Positions 24,435 through 32,843 of a stretch of 64,000 nucleotides of DNA are shown one piece after another. A model generated the notes under the pieces. The model was given only the letters and a program-made list of their open reading frames with translations, made no database searches and had not been told where the DNA came from. The translations under genes were made by a program, and so were the position numbers. Origin of the DNA: Gammaproteobacteria bacterium (GTDB taxonomy: Bacteria; Pseudomonadota; Gammaproteobacteria; Acidiferrobacterales; Sulfurifustaceae); the NCBI GenBank assembly GCA_016199745.1, contig JACQFZ010000022.1:124001-188000 (forward strand). Reading direction: 5' to 3'. Each line of letters opens with the position of its first letter. Position 1 is the stretch's first letter.

Positions 24435-26882
24435 CTACTGCAATACACCGCCGATGACCGCCGGAGCATCGGTCACATCGGGCTTTTGAGCTAAGGTGTG
24501 GCTTACGGTACCGATATCCGCCGATGTCGGCAGCGTGAGTGTGCTGTCGGTGAACAGATCGCCGGCGGCGAGACCCGCGTTGCTGCAGGCGGAGACGTCA
24601 GCGCTATTGCTCGTGTTCGACAGCAGCATGCTCTGCTCCATCTCGATGGCCTTCACGATGTAGTCCCTGGTGCCGTCGTTGATGATCACGCCGTCCTTGA
24701 GGGTGATCGCCGTGTGCCAGCGGTTCGCATTGTTCGAATCCTGGATCCACGGGAAGCCGAACAGCTGACCCTCGCCTTCGTACTGCAGCAAGAACTTCTT
24801 GCCCTCGTACGCGACCGCCGTGGCATCGCTCGGATTGCGGTTGTCGCCGGTCGCGAAGGTGTAGGTGAAGTGCAGTGGCTTGTCGAAGGTCGCGAACGTG
24901 CCGTCTGATACCTTCTGCACCGTCACCATCTGGTTCCAGTTGTTGGAGCCGGTTTCCCAGTGATACGACGAGCTGGCGCCGTACACTTCCCACGGATTCG
25001 ACACGGCCGTGGTCACCATCTCGTTGGTGTTGATGCCCCAGCTATGCCCAAGTGAGCTGATGTCGAGCGCGCTGAAGTCGACGACGTTGCCGAGATGATC
25101 CTTCACCAGCAGCTTGCCGCTGCTCACATATGCCTTGTAGGCATACGAATCGCCCGGGTTGGTTATGTCAGCGTAATACAGATCATTTTCGCTGGTCAGT
25201 CCGGCGATCGTCGTCAAGCCGCCCTTTAAGCAACGTTGATAGCAGTAGAGCGTGACTTGCGTCGAGCTATCGGAGCCGAAGATCGAATCGCTCGGCGACA
25301 CGAACTCCTGCGCGTAGAACGTCACCGTCGAGTCGCCGCCGAGGTAGTTCACCGATCCACCCAACGCATCGGACCAGAGCCCGATCATCATGTGGCTCGC
25401 GGGCGTGACATCCACCGGCGTGCCCAGATCCTCGCTGCTCGGACCGGTGTCGCCGAAGGTAACGCTACCCGTCGCAACGAACTTGTTGGCGCCGAAGCCG
25501 TAGGCGTTGGTGGTATCGACGACGACGACGTACTGACCGAACGTGGCGTAGTTGTCGAGCGATCCCCAGTAGAACATCTCCTCACCCGCCATCTCGGCCA
25601 AGGTCAAGGTGTTAGCGGTACGCTTGACGAGCTTGCCCGGCGCAACGTTCACCGTGTAGTTCGTGGTGGTGTCGCTGCTGAAGTCCATCTGCGAGATGGT
25701 CGTGCCATCCGGCAGTGTCCCGCCTTCGTACCACACGCCCCAATAGCCGACGTGACCGAACTTGCCGTTATACGTGAACGGAAAGCCCGAGTTGAGTGTC
25801 ACGCTTGCACCCGTCGCCGCGTTGTACACGTTGTAGCGCCACACCTGGGTGTTGAAGTCGGTGCGGCTCAAGCAACGTTGCGCCTCCGGGCTGTTGTCGT
25901 TGTTGGTGTCCTTCGCGCGCATCATTAACGATGCGTTGAAGTCGACCGCGAAGTTCTTGGTCTCGGTCACGACGCCCATCGGTCCCGGTCCGTCGAAGTC
26001 GCCGGTCTCGCTGCGCATCGCGCGGGCGTGGCCGGAAGTGCCGGAAGCGTCATCGAGGATGACGTTCGCCGCTTCCTTCGAGCCAAACGCCAGATTCTGG
26101 CCCGGTAACAACTCGCCGCCGTTGAGCATGATGAATTTAAACTGCGGCTTGTCGTCGGCGTTGTCGACGGTTTGCAGCGTTCCGTTCATCATCTCGACGA
26201 GCGTTCCGCTTTCGGCGCCGCCTTGCAGCACGCCGCTGTCGATCACCCCTTTGAAGTTCAGCACGAAGCTACCGTACGGCTTGGTCGCGCTGGTGCCTTC
26301 GGTGATGGTGATTTGGGCGAGGATCGTCGAGGCGTCTTCAGGGTTGGCGCTGTCAGCGCCAGGCACCCAGACTTTCACGATTTGCGGTGCATCAGCACTC
26401 GCACGTGTCGATAACACAGTCCACGTTTCGTAGCTGGTCGTCGTGCCGGTGCTTGACTGTCCGGTCGAGCCGGAGCTGCTTTGGTTCTGGCCTTGCCGGC
26501 ACTTGTTCTCGTCGACCAGTGCGATGTAGGCGCCTTGGTTCACCATCTCATCAGTCTTGAGCTGGCCGAAATAGCACAGGATTTCGTTGACCGTCGACAG
26601 CGAGTCCATCGATTCGTCCCAGACGTAGACGTGCTGCTCGTCGCTCGCGTACTCGCCGCTCGGCAGCGGATCCTGCACCGCCCGCGCGGTCGTGCTGCGC
26701 ATGCCGCGCAAATGCGATGAGCTGTCTTCGTCCTGCGCTGTGACGACGCTCATCGTGCTGGCGATCTGCAGGCCGCTAACGGAATCGCTCGATTCGCTGC
26801 TGCTGCTGCCGCTGTGGTTACAGGCGGCCAACCCGGCTGCAAGCACGGGGTATAGCCACCATTGCTTAGGTACTCGATTCAT
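24435..26882 (-). CDS. Large lipoprotein of unknown function
   Basis: 815 residues. The start MNRVPKQWWLYPVLAAGLAAC has a lipobox with Cys at 21, followed by a Ser-rich spacer (HSGSSSSESSDS) as in surface-exposed lipoproteins. The body is acidic and rich in Thr, Gly and aromatics, with few Lys, as in beta-rich secreted proteins. A second low-complexity Gln/Ser/Thr stretch lies near residues 135-150. No catalytic motif is recognised. The gene is monocistronic: a clear terminator follows, and a divergent ECF sigma gene lies 307 bp upstream. It might be a target of that sigma factor, which is only an inference. Confidence 0.75.
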   Translation of the reverse strand: MNRVPKQWWLYPVLAAGLAACNHSGSSSSESSDSVSGLQIASTMSVVTAQDEDSSSHLRGMRSTTARAVQDPLPSGEYASDEQHVYVWDESMDSLSTVNEILCYFGQLKTDEMVNQGAYIALVDENKCRQGQNQSSSGSTGQSSTGTTTSYETWTVLSTRASADAPQIVKVWVPGADSANPEDASTILAQITITEGTSATKPYGSFVLNFKGVIDSGVLQGGAESGTLVEMMNGTLQTVDNADDKPQFKFIMLNGGELLPGQNLAFGSKEAANVILDDASGTSGHARAMRSETGDFDGPGPMGVVTETKNFAVDFNASLMMRAKDTNNDNSPEAQRCLSRTDFNTQVWRYNVYNAATGASVTLNSGFPFTYNGKFGHVGYWGVWYEGGTLPDGTTISQMDFSSDTTTNYTVNVAPGKLVKRTANTLTLAEMAGEEMFYWGSLDNYATFGQYVVVVDTTNAYGFGANKFVATGSVTFGDTGPSSEDLGTPVDVTPASHMMIGLWSDALGGSVNYLGGDSTVTFYAQEFVSPSDSIFGSDSSTQVTLYCYQRCLKGGLTTIAGLTSENDLYYADITNPGDSYAYKAYVSSGKLLVKDHLGNVVDFSALDISSLGHSWGINTNEMVTTAVSNPWEVYGASSSYHWETGSNNWNQMVTVQKVSDGTFATFDKPLHFTYTFATGDNRNPSDATAVAYEGKKFLLQYEGEGQLFGFPWIQDSNNANRWHTAITLKDGVIINDGTRDYIVKAIEMEQSMLLSNTSNSADVSACSNAGLAAGDLFTDSTLTLPTSADIGTVSHTLAQKPDVTDAPAVIGGVLQ

Positions 26883-27189
26883 TTACTCCTCCTTCGCTTA
26901 AACGATTGAAAAAAAGAAATCACCCAAAGCACATCGACGTCTCCAATGTGCAATACGTGTGCCCTAGGCTCAGGAAAGGATGGACGGTGTTTTATGAGAG
27001 TACGAACGGTAGAAAATCGGGCGCACCAAGGCGGAAACCCGACAACGGCGTGACGGGTTCCGGGCGGGAGAAGCCGCGGAAAAATTTAGTGTTGTTTACG
27101 GAAACGTGCCGCGGTGGCGTTTATGCATCGTTAATGAGTGATTGCGCTATCATCCTCGGTGGGTTTCCCCAGCCCGCACGTGAGGGCGT
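26883..27189. promoter_or_regulatory. Divergent lipoprotein/ECF sigma intergenic region
   Basis: 307 bp lie between the lipoprotein start (minus) and the GTG of the ECF sigma gene (plus). Promoters for both must be here. GGAAAC occurs twice (about 27038 and 27099), as in ECF -35 elements, but no clear -10 partner was fixed. Confidence 0.35.
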
Positions 27190-27753
27190 GTGAATAACAA
27201 CACTAATTCCACCGATGGCTCCGCCCGTTTGGCCGAATGGATCGGCCGATGCGCGCTCGGCGACGAAGCGGCGTTTGTCGCGCTCTATCGAGCCACGTCG
27301 GCGAAACTCTTTGGCGTCGTCCTGCGTATATTGAAGACACGCCATTGGGCGGAAGAAGTGCTGCAAGAGGGGTATATGAATATTTGGCGCCATGCCGGCA
27401 GCTACAACCTAAGCCGCGGCGCGCCGATGACTTGGATGATCAACATTGCCCGCAATCAGGCGCTCGATTTTCTGCGCCGTTCTGAATACCGCGCTCTTCG
27501 TCACGAGCATCTGGTCGAGCAAGAATTACTGGACGAATCCGATCAACCCGCGCAAGTCCTCAGCGCCGAGCTGGAACGGTTGCACCGTTGTCTAGACGGA
27601 CTGGCGGAGGCCCAACGGCGTTGCTTGTTGTTAGTTCATCACGAGGGGTTTAGTCCGATCGAAGTCGCGCAGCGGCAAGGCTTGCCGCTTGGCACGGTGA
27701 AGACCTGGGTGCGGCGCGGGTTGTTGCGGTTACGCGAGTGTCTCGGCGCATGA
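27190..27753 (+). CDS. ECF sigma factor, SigK/RpoE-like
   Basis: 187 residues from a GTG at 27190. Region 2 covers about residues 22-90 (AFVALYRATSAKLFGVVLRI, MTWMINIARNQALDFLR), and region 4 about 125-183, with the helix-turn-helix EVAQRQGLPLGTVKTWVRRG. The architecture matches ECF group members paired with RskA-type anti-sigma factors that respond to oxidative or chlorine stress. The next gene overlaps the stop codon (ATGA), so sigma and anti-sigma are translationally coupled. The regulon is unknown. Confidence 0.9.
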   Translation: MNNNTNSTDGSARLAEWIGRCALGDEAAFVALYRATSAKLFGVVLRILKTRHWAEEVLQEGYMNIWRHAGSYNLSRGAPMTWMINIARNQALDFLRRSEYRALRHEHLVEQELLDESDQPAQVLSAELERLHRCLDGLAEAQRRCLLLVHHEGFSPIEVAQRQGLPLGTVKTWVRRGLLRLRECLGA

Positions 27754-28457
27754 AATACGACGATCCGGCATTGCAGGAATTGTTGGCCGGCGAGTATGTG
27801 CTCGGTGCATTGCGCGGCGCCGCGCGGGCGCGGTTCGAAACGTTGTTGCGGCGTGATCCGGCACTGCGCCGGCGGGTAACGCAGTGGCAAGAACGGTTGG
27901 CGCCATTGGCGCAAGAAATCACTGAGGTACCGCCGCCGCGCCGAGTGTTGCGGCAACTGCGGGCACGCTTGCGGGCGGGTGCGACGGAACTCCGCTGGTG
28001 GGAGCGGCTCGACTTTTGGCGGCCATTCGGCGCGACCGCTGCAGCCTTGTTAATCGCGTTGACGATTTATTTCGGCATGCCGATCGAGCGAGTATCGGCG
28101 CCGCTTGGTCCACGGTATGTCGCGGTGTTGGCCGACCAGGCCGAGCAGCCGGCAGTCGTTGTTATGGCGCATGTGAATCCGTGGCGACTGACCGTTGAAC
28201 CGTTAGCGTCGGTGACGATACCGCCCGGGCGAGTGCTGCAGATTTGGGCGGTCGAGCGCGGCACGGGGGTTGTACGACGGCTGGCGCGGCTGACGTCAGC
28301 TGATGCGCAACAGACAGCACTGACGCAAGCAGGTTGGCAATTCGTAAAGGGCGCCGAGTCATTGATCGCTACCGCCGAGCCGATTGAGGTGGCGTCGACG
28401 GTTCCCACCGGTGCGGTGATTTATTCGGGGCTTTGTATCAATTTGAAAAGTCTTTAA
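27750..28457 (+). CDS. RskA-family transmembrane anti-sigma factor
   Basis: 235 residues from the ATG at 27750, which overlaps the sigma stop as ATGA. The cytoplasmic N-terminal zinc-finger-like anti-sigma domain covers about residues 5-60 (LQELLAGEYVLGALRGAARARFE). One membrane segment lies at about 92-110 (GATAAALLIALTIYFGM), and the C-terminal RskA domain is periplasmic (PPGRVLQIWAVERG, PTGAVIYSG). Such proteins sequester the cognate sigma until regulated proteolysis. A palindromic repeat follows at 28474. Confidence 0.88.
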   Translation: MKYDDPALQELLAGEYVLGALRGAARARFETLLRRDPALRRRVTQWQERLAPLAQEITEVPPPRRVLRQLRARLRAGATELRWWERLDFWRPFGATAAALLIALTIYFGMPIERVSAPLGPRYVAVLADQAEQPAVVVMAHVNPWRLTVEPLASVTIPPGRVLQIWAVERGTGVVRRLARLTSADAQQTALTQAGWQFVKGAESLIATAEPIEVASTVPTGAVIYSGLCINLKSL

Positions 28458-28473
28458 GTAAGCCTTGTTTTAA

Positions 28474-28499
28474 CTCACCCCGCTAGGGCGGGGGAGGGA
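28474..28499. repeat. Partial palindromic repeat
   Basis: CTCACCCCGCTAGGGCGGGGGAGGG is a shortened member of the palindrome family between the convergent anti-sigma and rlmI genes. Confidence 0.6.
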
Positions 28500-28525
28500 A
28501 GTGCCGTTGACGTCGTTGCGACGGT

Positions 28526-29716
28526 CTAGTTCGGTAGCACGCGGGCGAAGAACGCCTTGAGATAGGCGGTTTCGGCGATCGCCGGATGCATCGGATGATC
28601 CGGGCCCTGATGTCCCTGCTCAACGATTTCGAGAAAACGATCGACGTGGCGGCTGGTTTTGAGCAGCACATCGAGCAACGACTCGCGCGCCATGTGATAC
28701 GAGCACGAGCACGACACCAGGACGCCGTCTTTGGCGAGCACTTGCATCGCCATCTGATTGACGCGCTGATACGCCAGCATCCCTTCCTTAATATCCTTTT
28801 TACGTTTAATGAACGCCGGCGGGTCGAGTACGACCACGTCGAAGCGTTCGCGTTCGGCGCGTAAATTTTTTAATGCCTCGAACACATCGGCGCGTTGCGC
28901 GCTGACACGTTCGCTGACGCCGTTCAGTGCGGCGTTGCGGCTGATGCCGTCGATCGCCCTGGCCGAGCTGTCGATACACACCACCGACTCGGCGCCGGCG
29001 ACCGCCGCCTGCACGCCCCAGCCGCCGAGATAACTGAACAGATCGAGCACGCGCAAGCCGCGTACGTACGAGCGCAGTCGCGTGCGATTGGGACGTTGGT
29101 CGTAGAACCAGCCGGTCTTTTGTCCGGTTGTCGGCCCGGCCTCGAAGCGCACGCCGTTTTCTTCGACGGTGACGAGCTCCGGAACTTCGCCGAAGGCGGT
29201 TTCGACATACGACGGCAGGCCTTCAAGCTCGCGCGTCGAGGTATCGTTACGAAACAGCAGCGCCTTCGGCCGCAGCACTTTCTGCAATGCCGCGGCGATC
29301 TCGTCTTTCACCCGTTCCATGCCGGCGGTGGTGATTTGCGCTACCAGCACGTCGTCATAGCGGTCGACCACGAGTCCCGGCAGGGCATCGCTGTCGCCGA
29401 AGGCGAGGCGATAGTACGGTTGGTCGTATAGCCGGCTGCGCAGCGACAAGGCAATGTTGAGGCGGTGCACCAGCAGCGATTGGTCGAGTACATGATCATC
29501 GCGGGCGATCAGGCGCGCGCAGATCAGCGCGTGCGGATTGACGTAGCCGGTGCCGAGCGGGCGACCATGGCTGTCCTCGATCACCACCGGTTGGCCCGGT
29601 TCAAACTGATTGATCGGCGTTGCGCGGTTATCGACTTCGTTGCTAAAAACCCATACATGTCCGGCGCGCAGACGGCGATCTTCGTTTTTGTTAAGGCGTA
29701 GTGGGGCAAGCGACAT
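28526..29716 (-). CDS. rlmI: 23S rRNA m5C1962 methyltransferase RlmI-like
   Basis: 396 residues from the ATG at 29716 (MSLAPLRLNKNEDRRLRAGHVW). An N-terminal PUA domain covers about 1-75, then an RlmI-specific domain, then a class I SAM methyltransferase fold: VLDLFSYLGGWGVQAA for SAM binding, DPPAFIKRKKDI for the target base, and the catalytic cysteine region LVSCSCSYHM. It methylates cytosine 1962 of 23S rRNA. Length and motifs are normal. It is divergent from the substrate-binding-protein gene, with 266 bp between. Confidence 0.92.
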   Translation of the reverse strand: MSLAPLRLNKNEDRRLRAGHVWVFSNEVDNRATPINQFEPGQPVVIEDSHGRPLGTGYVNPHALICARLIARDDHVLDQSLLVHRLNIALSLRSRLYDQPYYRLAFGDSDALPGLVVDRYDDVLVAQITTAGMERVKDEIAAALQKVLRPKALLFRNDTSTRELEGLPSYVETAFGEVPELVTVEENGVRFEAGPTTGQKTGWFYDQRPNRTRLRSYVRGLRVLDLFSYLGGWGVQAAVAGAESVVCIDSSARAIDGISRNAALNGVSERVSAQRADVFEALKNLRAERERFDVVVLDPPAFIKRKKDIKEGMLAYQRVNQMAMQVLAKDGVLVSCSCSYHMARESLLDVLLKTSRHVDRFLEIVEQGHQGPDHPMHPAIAETAYLKAFFARVLPN

Positions 29717-29982
29717 AATTTTTCGATTCGACGATGCAAAAAGAAGTCGTAGTATTAAGACTTTGTTCGAAAAGTCCATCCATAGCTTGTTTAATCACAC
29801 ACGAATCTAGGTATTCCAGCGTCGAGTCGGCGAAAAACGCGGTCTAGTACCGCAGTACGATTGTTTCCCGCCTTACCAACGACCATTATTTGCCTGGCTG
29901 GCGCAGGGACTCTCGTGCGTCCGCTCCACTCCCATGACTAAACGCACTGATAGACGAGCAGGCCGAGGCCGGCTAAGAACGC

Positions 29983-30912
29983 ATGAAGGCTAAGTTCGCC
30001 CGAGCTTGGTGGTTGCTGCTGGGATTGGTGGCTGCCGCGCCGGCTTTTTCGGCCCCGCTGGATGTCATCGTCATCCTCAGTAACGATTCGGCTCCTTATA
30101 CTGAGCTTGCCGACGGCATCGCCGCCGGTCTCGGTCAGGCCGGCGGCCACGTGCGCGTGCTACCGCTATCGGCAGCGACCCAGCTCGAAGGCGCAAATTC
30201 GGATGTCGTCGTCGCTGTCGGTCTGAAGGCGGTCAATACCGCCGCCGCCATGGACGTACATGCGCCGGTGTTAGCGGCGTTAATTCCCAAGGCCAGTTTC
30301 GACAAGATCGCTCGTGTCCAAAAGGGCAAAAGCGAACCGTCGGCGTTCTCCGCCGTTTATCTCGATCAACCGATTGCGCGCCAGCTCGACCTGATTCGTT
30401 CGGTGATGCCGACGAAAAAGCGTATCGGCGTCATCGTCGGTGCCGACTCGCAAAGCTTGTTGGAGCCGTTACAGATAGAGGCACGGCTCCGGGGTCTCGA
30501 ACTCAATGCGGTACGCATCAATAGCGAGGCTGAATTGTTTCCGGCGTTAGAGAACGTGCTGAGTCAGTCCGATGTATTGTTGTCGCTGCCGGACTCACTG
30601 GTGTCTTCACCGCACACGATTCAGAGCGTGCTGTTCACGGCGTATCGTTATCGCGTGCCGGTCATCGGTTTCTCGCCTGCGTATGTACGCGCCGGGGCAC
30701 TGGCGGCGGTCCACAGCACGCCGGTTCAGATCGCCCAGCAAGTGACCGACATCCTCCGGCGTTCCACGCCATCGTCGGTGGTGTTACCGCCGCCGCAATA
30801 TCCGGATTACTTTCAAGTCGACGTTAACCAGCGGGTGGCGCATTCGCTCGAGATCGACGTGGGCACCAGCGATGCGATCGCCGCTAAGCTCAAGGCGAGG
30901 GCGAAACCGTGA
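29983..30912 (+). CDS. Orphan periplasmic substrate-binding protein
   Basis: 309 residues with a signal peptide ending AFSA (about residue 24). The rest is an ABC_sub_bind (TrpX/YtrX-like) two-lobed binding protein: VIVILSNDSAPYTELADGI, KRIGVIVGADSQSLLEPLQ and VPVIGFSPAYVRAGALAAVHS. No permease or ATPase gene is near. Its stop overlaps the GTG start of the hybrid kinase (GTGA), so the two are translationally coupled and the protein probably presents a ligand to that kinase rather than feeding a transporter. Ligand unknown. Confidence 0.85.
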   Translation: MKAKFARAWWLLLGLVAAAPAFSAPLDVIVILSNDSAPYTELADGIAAGLGQAGGHVRVLPLSAATQLEGANSDVVVAVGLKAVNTAAAMDVHAPVLAALIPKASFDKIARVQKGKSEPSAFSAVYLDQPIARQLDLIRSVMPTKKRIGVIVGADSQSLLEPLQIEARLRGLELNAVRINSEAELFPALENVLSQSDVLLSLPDSLVSSPHTIQSVLFTAYRYRVPVIGFSPAYVRAGALAAVHSTPVQIAQQVTDILRRSTPSSVVLPPPQYPDYFQVDVNQRVAHSLEIDVGTSDAIAAKLKARAKP

Positions 30913-32837
30913 AGCGCTGGAACATCAATATGCGTGTGCTAATGGTCGCCGTCGTGCCGTCGTTGTCGATCGCATTGTTGTTGAGTATCTATTTTGCGCG
31001 GTCGCGCTTCGCTGATCTCGAAGGTGCGCTGGCCGACCGTAGTCTCGCCATCGCTCGGCAGTTGGCGCCGGCGGCTGAATTCGGTGTCTTTACCGGTAAC
31101 CGTGAAGTGCTCGACCGCTTGGTGGCAGCGGTCGCCAAAGAACCGGATGTTACCGCGGTGACAATCCGCGATGCCGATGACAAGGTGCTCGCCAGTAGCA
31201 GTGATTCCGTCATTCCACCGATGCACCATGACGCCACTGTCCCCATGCAGAGCGACGCCGACGACGGCAATCGATTCGTATCGAGCGCACCGATTCAGCA
31301 AAGCCGGATCGAGCTGGAGGATTTCTTCAGCGAAGCCGCATCGGCCCCGAGTGCGACCGAGCCGAAAGTGATCGGTCGCGTATACGTGGCCATGTCGCGC
31401 TCGGTGTTGGCGGCGCAACGCGCGCAAGTCGTGTTCGATACGTTAGTGATTACGTTTTTGATACTGGTCGCGAATGTCTTGTTGGCGGTGCGCATGGGTC
31501 GCAACGTGTCGCGGCCGATGGACAAGCTCACACGCGCGGTACAAAAAATCGCCGACGGTGACCTCGACGCGCGCGTGACGCCCGATTCCGGCGGTGTTGT
31601 CCGGGGGCTCGAAGACGGCGTCAATGCTATGGCGGCGGCGCTCAAGTCGGCGCACGCCGATCTCGAGCGCCGCATCGCCGACGCGACCGCGCAATTGGAG
31701 CAGAAGAAGGAAGAAGCGGAGCGCGCCAATCGCGCCAAGTCGCGATTCCTCGCCGCTGCCAGCCACGATTTGCGGCAACCACTGCATGCGCTCGGCCTAT
31801 TTGTTGCCAGCCTGTCGGAGAAACCGCTGGCGGAATCGACGCGGCGCACGGTGCAACAAATCGAGCGTTCGGTGGTAGCGATGCAAGACCTGCTCGATGC
31901 CTTGCTGAATATTTCCAAACTGGACGCCGGCGCGATCACCCCGAACGTGACCGACGTTCCGGTGTACAAGCTGATCGCGGCGATGGAGATGCACTACGCC
32001 GCCGCGGCGGATAATAAAGGAATCGATTTTCGCACGGTGCCGTGTAGCGCGGTGGTGCGTAGCGATTCGGTATTACTCGAGCGTATTCTGCTTAATCTGG
32101 TCGCTAATGCGGTGCGTTATACCGTTCAGGGAAAAATCTTGCTCGGCTGTCGACGCCGCGGCGATAAGTTGCGTATCGAAGTATGGGATACCGGTATCGG
32201 CATCCCGGAGAATCAACAACAGCACATCTTCGACGAGTTCTACCAAGTCGCCGGCAGCCAGCTATCGGCGGAGCGAGGTCTCGGCCTCGGCCTCGCTATT
32301 GTCGATCGCTTGGCGCGGTTACTCGGACACAGTATTAGTCTGCATTCGGCTCCCGGACAGGGTTCGGTATTCGTCGTCGAAGTTCCGCTCACGCTCGGCA
32401 AGGCGGACGACCGTACGACGCCGGTGGCGGCGACGGCGGTCGGCCGCGAATTGGAAGGACTGTTAGTGTTGGTGGTCGATGACGATGCGTCGGCGCTGCT
32501 TGCGACGAAAGCGTTGTTGGAAAGCTGGGGTTGCAGCGTGTTTGCCGCTCGTTCCGGCGCCGAGGCCAAGTGGTATTTGTCGGCGGCACGCGAACGGTTG
32601 CCGCAACTGGTGATTTGCGACTACCGGCTATCGAGCGCCGAGACCGGAATTCACGTGCTCGATCATATTCGCCAGAGCGTCTCAGCCGACATCTGCACCA
32701 TCCTCGTCAGTGCCGATACCTCGGCTGAGGTGTTGCGCGCCGCGCAGGAGAGCGGTTATCCGTTGCTATATAAGCCGTTGCGGCCGGCGAAGTTGCGGGC
32801 GTTGACGTTGCACTTGCTGGCGCGCGCGCCGGCCTAA
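30909..32837 (+). CDS. Hybrid sensor histidine kinase
   Basis: 642 residues starting at a GTG. Order: a membrane segment (about 9-28), a periplasmic sensor of about 150 residues, a second membrane segment (about 178-198), HAMP, a coiled coil (ATAQLEQKKEEAERANRAK), HisKA with the phospho-accepting His 286 in AASHDLRQPLHAL, HATPase_c (NLVANAVRYT, DTGIGIP, GLGLGLAIV) and a C-terminal receiver with Asp 571 (VICDYRLSS). It probably works with the upstream binding protein and with the LuxR-type regulator encoded at 34957. A second kinase of the same type is at 47589. Confidence 0.92.
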   Translation: MKRWNINMRVLMVAVVPSLSIALLLSIYFARSRFADLEGALADRSLAIARQLAPAAEFGVFTGNREVLDRLVAAVAKEPDVTAVTIRDADDKVLASSSDSVIPPMHHDATVPMQSDADDGNRFVSSAPIQQSRIELEDFFSEAASAPSATEPKVIGRVYVAMSRSVLAAQRAQVVFDTLVITFLILVANVLLAVRMGRNVSRPMDKLTRAVQKIADGDLDARVTPDSGGVVRGLEDGVNAMAAALKSAHADLERRIADATAQLEQKKEEAERANRAKSRFLAAASHDLRQPLHALGLFVASLSEKPLAESTRRTVQQIERSVVAMQDLLDALLNISKLDAGAITPNVTDVPVYKLIAAMEMHYAAAADNKGIDFRTVPCSAVVRSDSVLLERILLNLVANAVRYTVQGKILLGCRRRGDKLRIEVWDTGIGIPENQQQHIFDEFYQVAGSQLSAERGLGLGLAIVDRLARLLGHSISLHSAPGQGSVFVVEVPLTLGKADDRTTPVAATAVGRELEGLLVLVVDDDASALLATKALLESWGCSVFAARSGAEAKWYLSAARERLPQLVICDYRLSSAETGIHVLDHIRQSVSADICTILVSADTSAEVLRAAQESGYPLLYKPLRPAKLRALTLHLLARAPA

Positions 32838-32843
32838 TTGCAA

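Noticed and set aside
25236-25928. 230-codon plus-strand frame opposite the large lipoprotein
   Set aside because: Composition and lack of domains mark it as a shadow; the minus-strand lipoprotein has a lipobox and terminator.
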